27,436 nucleotides of DNA from DATLGB01 sp038258425. GTDB taxonomy: Bacteria; Actinomycetota; Thermoleophilia; Solirubrobacterales; Solirubrobacteraceae. This document shows, piece by piece, positions 23,316 to 27,436 of the stretch. The stretch covers positions 1 through 27,436 of the forward strand of contig JBBSPV010000047.1 in NCBI GenBank assembly GCA_038258425.1. Reading direction: 5' to 3'. Position numbers and translations under genes: made by a program. Under the pieces are notes generated by a model. It was not told the origin of the DNA. It did no database searches and worked only from the letters and a program-made list of their open reading frames with translations. How positions within the stretch are numbered: the first letter of the stretch is position 1; the number at the start of each line of letters is the position of its first letter.

Positions 23316-23783
23316 GAGCGAGCTGACGCGCAGCCGCCGCGTCCCGCGCGGCGCGGCGAAGTCCACGACGTCGTCCACGCCGGCGCCGGCCAGGGCCTGC
23401 GCCAGCGGGGCGTCGAGCCCGAGCCGGCCCGCGGCGGGCTCGGCCTCCTGCGCGGTGACGAGCGTGTACGTCGTCTCGCGCCCCGTGGCCTCGTCGCGGA
23501 CGGTCACCACGGAGCCGAGGCCGACGGCGACCGACCCCGCCTCGGGCTCCACCATGACGGCGTTGCGGCGGCGGTCCTGCAGGCGCAGGATGCGCGCCTC
23601 GAGGTGCCCCTGGGCGTCCTTGGCGTCGTGGTACTCGGCGTTCTCCTTGAGATCGCCCCACTCCCGCGCGATGCGGATGCGCTCGGCCATGGCCGTGCGC
23701 TCCGTCGTCTCGAGCGCCTCGAGCTCGGCTTCCAGGGCCGCGAGGGCGTCCGGCGTGATCTGGTAGCGGGCGTCGTCGCTCAT
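23310..23783 (-). CDS. greA: Transcription elongation factor GreA
   Basis: 157 aa, normal length. The N-terminal coiled coil (residues 10-75) carries the catalytic tip GDLKENAEY (43-51), whose acidic residues stimulate RNA cleavage by stalled RNA polymerase. The C-terminal FKBP-like domain has VGLGSVVTVRDE. ATG at 23783 is preceded by TACGTT at 7 nt without a ribosome site, so it is probably leaderless. Only 24 bp separate it from the divergent 161-aa gene. Confidence 0.94.
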   Translation of the reverse strand: MSDDARYQITPDALAALEAELEALETTERTAMAERIRIAREWGDLKENAEYHDAKDAQGHLEARILRLQDRRRNAVMVEPEAGSVAVGLGSVVTVRDEATGRETTYTLVTAQEAEPAAGRLGLDAPLAQALAGAGVDDVVDFAAPRGTRRLRVSSLA

Positions 23784-23790
23784 CCCGGCC

Positions 23791-23800
23791 AACGTAGCCT
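23791..23800. promoter_or_regulatory. Overlapping divergent -10 elements (greA / 161-aa gene)
   Basis: Minus TACGTT (23796-23791) and plus TAGCCT (23795-23800) share two base pairs. Each is followed by exactly 7 nt and then an ATG. Leaderless transcripts in both directions are inferred. Confidence 0.55.
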
Positions 23801-23807
23801 GCGCCGC

Positions 23808-24293
23808 ATGCAGCTCCCGGCCGCGCCGCCCGATCTGCCGCCCGAGCCGGCCGCGTTCTACGCGGAGCTGCGCGCGCGGCTGGAGCCGCTCGAGCTCGAC
23901 GTCGGCGAGGCGGAGGACGGCACGCTGCACTTCGGCGACGGCGGAGTCGGCCTGACCCTCCCGCACGTCACCGACCCGGACTGGGTCGTCGCCGCACAGG
24001 TCTCGCGCCGGCACGCCCTCGTCTTCGTCGGGCCGGCGGCCCATGCCTTCGACGACGCCGGCGACCCGCCGGCCATCGCCGGCCTCGTCGTCCGCGCCCT
24101 GCGGGGCGAGGTGGCCGTCGCACTGCGCTACCGCGGTGATGCGCTCGTGGAGGTCGAGGCCTTCGACGGGCGGCGCTCCCTCGGGGCGCGGCGCGTCGGT
24201 GGCCCGGGCAGCTGGGCGCGCTGGCGGCCGGTCCACGAGCGGCGCCGGACGGTGGACTACCGGCGGGCCGGACGCGACCCGGAGCCGGTCTGA
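23808..24293 (+). CDS. 161-aa hypothetical protein
   Basis: No family recognised. A soluble protein with an acidic N-terminal half (ELRARLEPLELDVGEAEDG), a beta-rich middle (LPHVTDPDWVVAAQVSRR) and an Arg-rich C-terminal tail. ATG 23808 follows a TAGCCT -10 hexamer by 7 nt. It is divergent from greA and convergent with the NmrA-like gene, whose stop is 13 bp away. The start signal and codon pattern support a real gene. Confidence 0.68.
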   Translation: MQLPAAPPDLPPEPAAFYAELRARLEPLELDVGEAEDGTLHFGDGGVGLTLPHVTDPDWVVAAQVSRRHALVFVGPAAHAFDDAGDPPAIAGLVVRALRGEVAVALRYRGDALVEVEAFDGRRSLGARRVGGPGSWARWRPVHERRRTVDYRRAGRDPEPV

Positions 24294-24306
24294 CCCGTCG
24301 CGCCGA

Positions 24307-25182
24307 TCACGCCTGGGCGCGGTCTTGCACCTCCAGGCTGGCGCGCAGCACGTCGCGCATGCTCGTCGGCCGGCGGCCGATGAGGCGGGCGAGGGTCGGC
24401 TCGACACGGGCGAACTCGCCCCGCCGGCTAGCGAGCGGGAAGGCCATGGCCATGGTCACCCCGAGCTCGGGCAGCCCCCGGGCGACGAGCCCGGCGCGGT
24501 ATTCGTCGTCGGGCACCACGACCCGGCGGATGGTGCGGCCCGTCAGCTCCGTCGTCAGCGCGGCGATGTCGGCCAGGTCGACGGCCTCCGAGGCGGTGAG
24601 GGCGAGGATCTCGTCCTCGACGCCCTCGTCGGTGAGCAGGGCGGCGGTCGCCTCGGCGAGGTCCGCGTGGGTCGTGAAGGAGACCGGCCCGTCTGCCGGT
24701 GCGCGCAGCTCACCGGTCTGGAGGGCGTCGCCGAGCAGCGTCGGGGCGAACTCCGCGTAGAAGCCGTTGCGCAGCGATGTGAAGGGCACGGCCAGCTCGC
24801 GGAGCGCCGCCTCCGTGGTGGCGTGCGTGTGCATGGGAGGAAACGGGGAGTCCGGACCCGCGCCGACGTGGCTCGTGTAGAAGACGCGGTCGGCGCCGGC
24901 CGCCTTGGCCGCGTGGATCGCCGTCCCGTTCAGGCGGACCGCCGTCTCGCCGAACGCGTTCGCCGACACGACGAGCACCCGCGACGCACCCTCGAAGGCG
25001 TGGGCGAGGCTCTCGGCGTCGTCGAAGTCGCCGCGCCGGACGCGGACGCCTCGCTGCTCGAGCGCCTGCGCCTTCTCCGGCTCGCGGACGCTCACCCCGA
25101 GCCGGTCGGCGGGGATGCGGTCGAGCAGCTGCTCGACCACCTGGTGGCCGAGCTGGCCGTTGGCTCCGGTGACGACGATCAT
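24307..25182 (-). CDS. NmrA-like / atypical SDR NAD(P)-binding protein
   Basis: 291 aa. The N-terminal Rossmann motif TGANGQLGHQVVEQLL (residues 5-20) is followed by a QorB/NmrA-type pattern (VVSANAFGE, FYTSHVGAG, TSLRNGFYAE). Relatives are NAD(P)H:quinone oxidoreductases (QorB) or redox-sensing NmrA proteins. ATG 25182 has AGGAG 6 nt upstream. It lies 50 nt after the FMN reductase gene and probably shares its transcript, suggesting a quinone- or redox-stress role (inference). Confidence 0.9.
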   Translation of the reverse strand: MIVVTGANGQLGHQVVEQLLDRIPADRLGVSVREPEKAQALEQRGVRVRRGDFDDAESLAHAFEGASRVLVVSANAFGETAVRLNGTAIHAAKAAGADRVFYTSHVGAGPDSPFPPMHTHATTEAALRELAVPFTSLRNGFYAEFAPTLLGDALQTGELRAPADGPVSFTTHADLAEATAALLTDEGVEDEILALTASEAVDLADIAALTTELTGRTIRRVVVPDDEYRAGLVARGLPELGVTMAMAFPLASRRGEFARVEPTLARLIGRRPTSMRDVLRASLEVQDRAQA

Positions 25183-25232
25183 GACGGCTCCTATCTCTGC
25201 GTCAGCGCTATGGCGAAGTGCGGGCGGACGAC

Positions 25233-25814
25233 TCAGGCGGCGGCGCGCGTCCCGTCGCGCAGCGGCTCGAGCGCAGCGCCGACGCGCACCAGCTCGTCGA
25301 ACATCGCGTCCGCCGCCTGCTCCATCGTCTCGTTGGCCTGCAGCTCGCCCTCGTCGTCGATGAACTGCGAGAAGAAGGGGATCGAGACGGCCTCGAAGAG
25401 CGGCACCATGCTGAGCGTCGTGAGCACCTGCTTGAGCATCTGCGCGGCGCGCGTGCCGGCCGCGACCCCGCCGTAGGAGACGATCCCCACCGGCTTGTGC
25501 TTCCACTCCTGGTGGAGGAAGTCGATCGCGTTCTTCAGCGGGGCGGTGAAGCCGTAGTTGTACTCGGGCATGACCATCACGAAGGCGTCCGCGGCGTCGA
25601 CCGTCGCGCTCCACGCCCTCGTGTGCGGCTGCGTGTACCTGCGCAGGCGCGGATGGTTCGGCTCGTCCATGAACGGCAGGTCGAGCTCGGCGAGATCGGC
25701 GACCTCGACCTCGAAGCCGCCGTGGCTGCGGGCGCGGGCCTCGGCCCACTGGCCGATGGGCAGCCCGGCGCGGCCGGGGCGGGTGGAGGCGATGATGATG
25801 AGCAGGCGGGGCAT
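25233..25814 (-). CDS. NAD(P)H-dependent FMN reductase / quinone reductase
   Basis: 193 aa flavodoxin-like fold. The FMN phosphate loop is IIASTRPGRAG (residues 6-16), and PEYNYGFTAPLKNAID (about 84-99) is the flavin-binding signature of the YieF/ChrR/azoreductase group. Such enzymes reduce quinones, chromate or azo compounds, or supply FMNH2 to monooxygenases. ATG is 8 nt after the HxlR stop, with no clear ribosome site, so translation may be coupled. The luciferase-like enzyme encoded divergently could use its reduced flavin (inference). Confidence 0.93.
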   Translation of the reverse strand: MPRLLIIIASTRPGRAGLPIGQWAEARARSHGGFEVEVADLAELDLPFMDEPNHPRLRRYTQPHTRAWSATVDAADAFVMVMPEYNYGFTAPLKNAIDFLHQEWKHKPVGIVSYGGVAAGTRAAQMLKQVLTTLSMVPLFEAVSIPFFSQFIDDEGELQANETMEQAADAMFDELVRVGAALEPLRDGTRAAA

Positions 25815-25822
25815 CGGGGGGT

Positions 25823-26161
25823 TCAGGCGGCCTTCGCGGTCGTGGGGAGGGGGATCCAGTCGTGCGCCCAGGTCTCGAGCGCCCGGACGACGGGCGCGAG
25901 CGCCTCGCCCTTCCGCGTGAGGTGGTACTCGACGTGCACCGGGGTGGTGGCGAGCACCCGCCGCTGCACGAGACCTTCGGCCTCGAGCTCGCGCAGGCGC
26001 TGGGCGAGCATCGTGTCGCTGAGGCCCGTCACGCGCGCCTTGATGTCCGCATAGCGGTGCGCGCCGTGCAGCAGCAGGGACAGGATCGCGCCCGACCAGC
26101 GCGCGCCGATGAGCTCGACGGCCTGGTGGTAGCGCGGACAGAGGCTGGGCTCGTGGTCCAC
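25823..26161 (-). CDS. HxlR-family transcriptional regulator
   Basis: 112 aa MarR-like winged helix. GTG start gives an N-terminal Cys at residue 8 (SLCPRY) just before the first helix, the place where the redox sensors YodB and HypR have their reactive Cys. Wing and recognition motifs are ARWSGAILSLLL, RYADIKARVTGLSDTMLAQR and YHLTRKGEAL. A TACGAT hexamer 7 nt before GTG suggests a leaderless transcript. It probably represses itself, the FMN reductase operon and perhaps the divergent monooxygenase. Confidence 0.92.
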   Translation of the reverse strand: MDHEPSLCPRYHQAVELIGARWSGAILSLLLHGAHRYADIKARVTGLSDTMLAQRLRELEAEGLVQRRVLATTPVHVEYHLTRKGEALAPVVRALETWAHDWIPLPTTAKAA

Positions 26162-26165
26162 AGCG

Positions 26166-26176
26166 GATATCGTATC
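26166..26176. promoter_or_regulatory. GATA-TCG-TATC palindrome over the hxlR -10
   Basis: GATATCGTATC overlaps TACGAT (26174-26169), the probable hxlR -10, 7 nt before its GTG. HxlR proteins often bind such inverted sites, so autorepression is likely. Confidence 0.5.
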
Positions 26177-26191
26177 AGGATTCCTTAGCGA

Positions 26192-26206
26192 CTCAGCTAT
26201 GCTGAG
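26192..26206. promoter_or_regulatory. CTCAGC-TAT-GCTGAG operator over the monooxygenase -10
   Basis: Perfect inverted repeat with 6-bp arms that contains TATGCT (26198-26203), a -10-like hexamer 9 nt before ATG 26213. A repressor bound here would block the monooxygenase promoter. Confidence 0.5.
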
Positions 26207-26212
26207 CAGATC

Positions 26213-27271
26213 ATGGAACTCGGCATCACGTCCTTCGCGGAGCTCACGCCCGACCCGCGGACGGGTCGCACGGTCTCGCCGCAACAGCGCCTGCACGACC
26301 TCATGGAGGAGATCGAGCTCGCCGACCAGGTCGGCCTCGACGTCTTCGCGGTCGGCGAGCACCACCGGCCGGACTTCGCGGTCTCGTCGCCCGCCACCGT
26401 GCTCGCCGCCGCCTCGCAGCGGACGCGCTCGATCCGGCTCGGCAGCGCCGTCACCGTGCTCTCCAGCGACGACCCGGTACGGGTCTTCCAGCAGTTCGCG
26501 ACCGTCGACCTGCTCTCGGCGGGCCGGGCGGAGATCTGGGCCGGCCGGGGCTCCTTCACGGAGTCCTTCCCGCTCTTCGGCCAGTCGCTGGACGACTACG
26601 ACGAGCTCTACGCCGAGAAGCTCGAGCTGCTTCTCGCGCTGCGCGACGGCCATCCGGTCAGCTGGTCAGGGCGCTTCCGCCCGGCGCTCCAGGAGGCGGG
26701 CGTGTTCCCCCGTCCCGTGCAGGACCCGCTGCCCGTGTGGGTCGCCGTGGGCGGCTCCCCGCAGTCCGTGGTGCGGGCGGGCACGCTCGGCCTGCCGCTC
26801 GTGCTGGCGATCATCGGCGGGATGCCCCAGCGCTTCGCCCCACTCGTGCAGCTCTACCGCCAGGCGGCGGAGCAGGCCGGACACGACCCCGCGGCGCTGC
26901 TGGTGGCGATCAACACCCACGGCTACGTGGGGGAGGACGGCCCAAGCGCCGCCCGCGAGTTCTTCGGCCCCTACAAGACCGCGATGGACCGGATCGGCCG
27001 GGACCGAGGCTGGCCCCCGATGCGCCAGGACTCCTACGACGCGCTGCGCTCGCCGCGCGGCGCCCTGGCCACCGGCGGCGCGGAGGAGGTCGTGGAGAAG
27101 ATCCTCTTCCAGCACGAGCTCTTCGACCACGACCGGTTCCTGATCCAGCCGAGCGTCGGCACGATGCCCCACGAGCTGATCATGCGCTCCATCGAGCGGC
27201 TCGGCACCGAGGTCGCCCCGTCCGTCCGCGACGAGGTCGCCCGGCGCGAGGGCGTGGCGGTCGGTTCGTAG
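26213..27271 (+). CDS. LLM-class flavin-dependent monooxygenase (luciferase-like)
   Basis: 352 aa TIM-barrel, full family length. Begins MELGITSFAEL, with DVFAVGEHHRPDF carrying the conserved EHH near residue 50, LGSAVTVLSSDDPVRVFQQF, WAGRGSF and PVWVAVGGSPQS. Such enzymes use FMNH2 or F420 with O2 to oxidise organic substrates; the exact substrate cannot be told. It diverges from hxlR, and the neighbouring FMN reductase could supply reduced flavin. It ends just before the low-quality contig end. Confidence 0.93.
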   Translation: MELGITSFAELTPDPRTGRTVSPQQRLHDLMEEIELADQVGLDVFAVGEHHRPDFAVSSPATVLAAASQRTRSIRLGSAVTVLSSDDPVRVFQQFATVDLLSAGRAEIWAGRGSFTESFPLFGQSLDDYDELYAEKLELLLALRDGHPVSWSGRFRPALQEAGVFPRPVQDPLPVWVAVGGSPQSVVRAGTLGLPLVLAIIGGMPQRFAPLVQLYRQAAEQAGHDPAALLVAINTHGYVGEDGPSAAREFFGPYKTAMDRIGRDRGWPPMRQDSYDALRSPRGALATGGAEEVVEKILFQHELFDHDRFLIQPSVGTMPHELIMRSIERLGTEVAPSVRDEVARREGVAVGS

Positions 27272-27298
27272 CGGGGCGGCGCGGGGCGGGTACTGGCA

Positions 27299-27436
<138 letters not shown>

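Overview
This is a very GC-rich chromosomal contig, probably from a soil actinobacterium. The group 1h-type (actinobacterial) [NiFe]-hydrogenase, the overlapping high-GC genes, the many leaderless-looking starts (TAnnnT 6-9 nt before the start codon) and a hairpin-forming dispersed repeat fit the Thermoleophilia/Solirubrobacterales, but that placement is inference and no rRNA is present. Both ends (about 1-95 and 27299-27436) are homopolymer-like C/G runs that look like sequencing or assembly artefacts.

Region 1 (about 1-14148, all minus strand) is one compact operon for a high-affinity H2-oxidising hydrogenase. Read in transcription order it is hypC, a hypC-like paralogue, hypD, hypE, hypA, small subunit, large subunit, a NifU-domain protein, a DUF5947-like protein, a 69-aa protein, a DUF6084-like protein, a 317-aa unknown, a maturation protease with an extra N-terminal domain, a 42-aa membrane protein, hypB, a double-SIS protein and hypF (3' end lost in the contig end). 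Most junctions are ATGA, GTGA or TGATG overlaps, and no gap exceeds about 10 nt. The Hyp proteins build the NiFe(CN)2CO centre, the protease trims the large subunit, and the unknown genes are candidate assembly, anchoring or electron-transfer partners. A CRP/FNR-like regulator (14268-15080) lies just upstream, with a CRP-like palindrome between it and hypC.

Region 2 (15139-17507) has a TetR regulator, a stand-alone LigD-type primase-polymerase (both minus) and pdxH (plus). A strong hairpin separates pdxH from the convergent glpK.

Region 3 (17585-21756) is the glycerol module: glpF-glpK (minus) diverging from glpD (plus). A hairpin repeat related to the in-frame repeats in hypE follows glpD.

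Region 4 (21829-24293) has an amidohydrolase diverging from a 102-aa unknown, and greA diverging from a 161-aa unknown. Both divergent gaps are under 30 bp and hold back-to-back -10 hexamers. Region 5 (24307-27271) is a redox set: NmrA-like NAD(P)-binding protein, FMN reductase and HxlR regulator (minus), diverging from a luciferase-like monooxygenase (plus). No stretch over 300 bp lacks a gene. No tRNA, rRNA, CRISPR array or transposase was seen.
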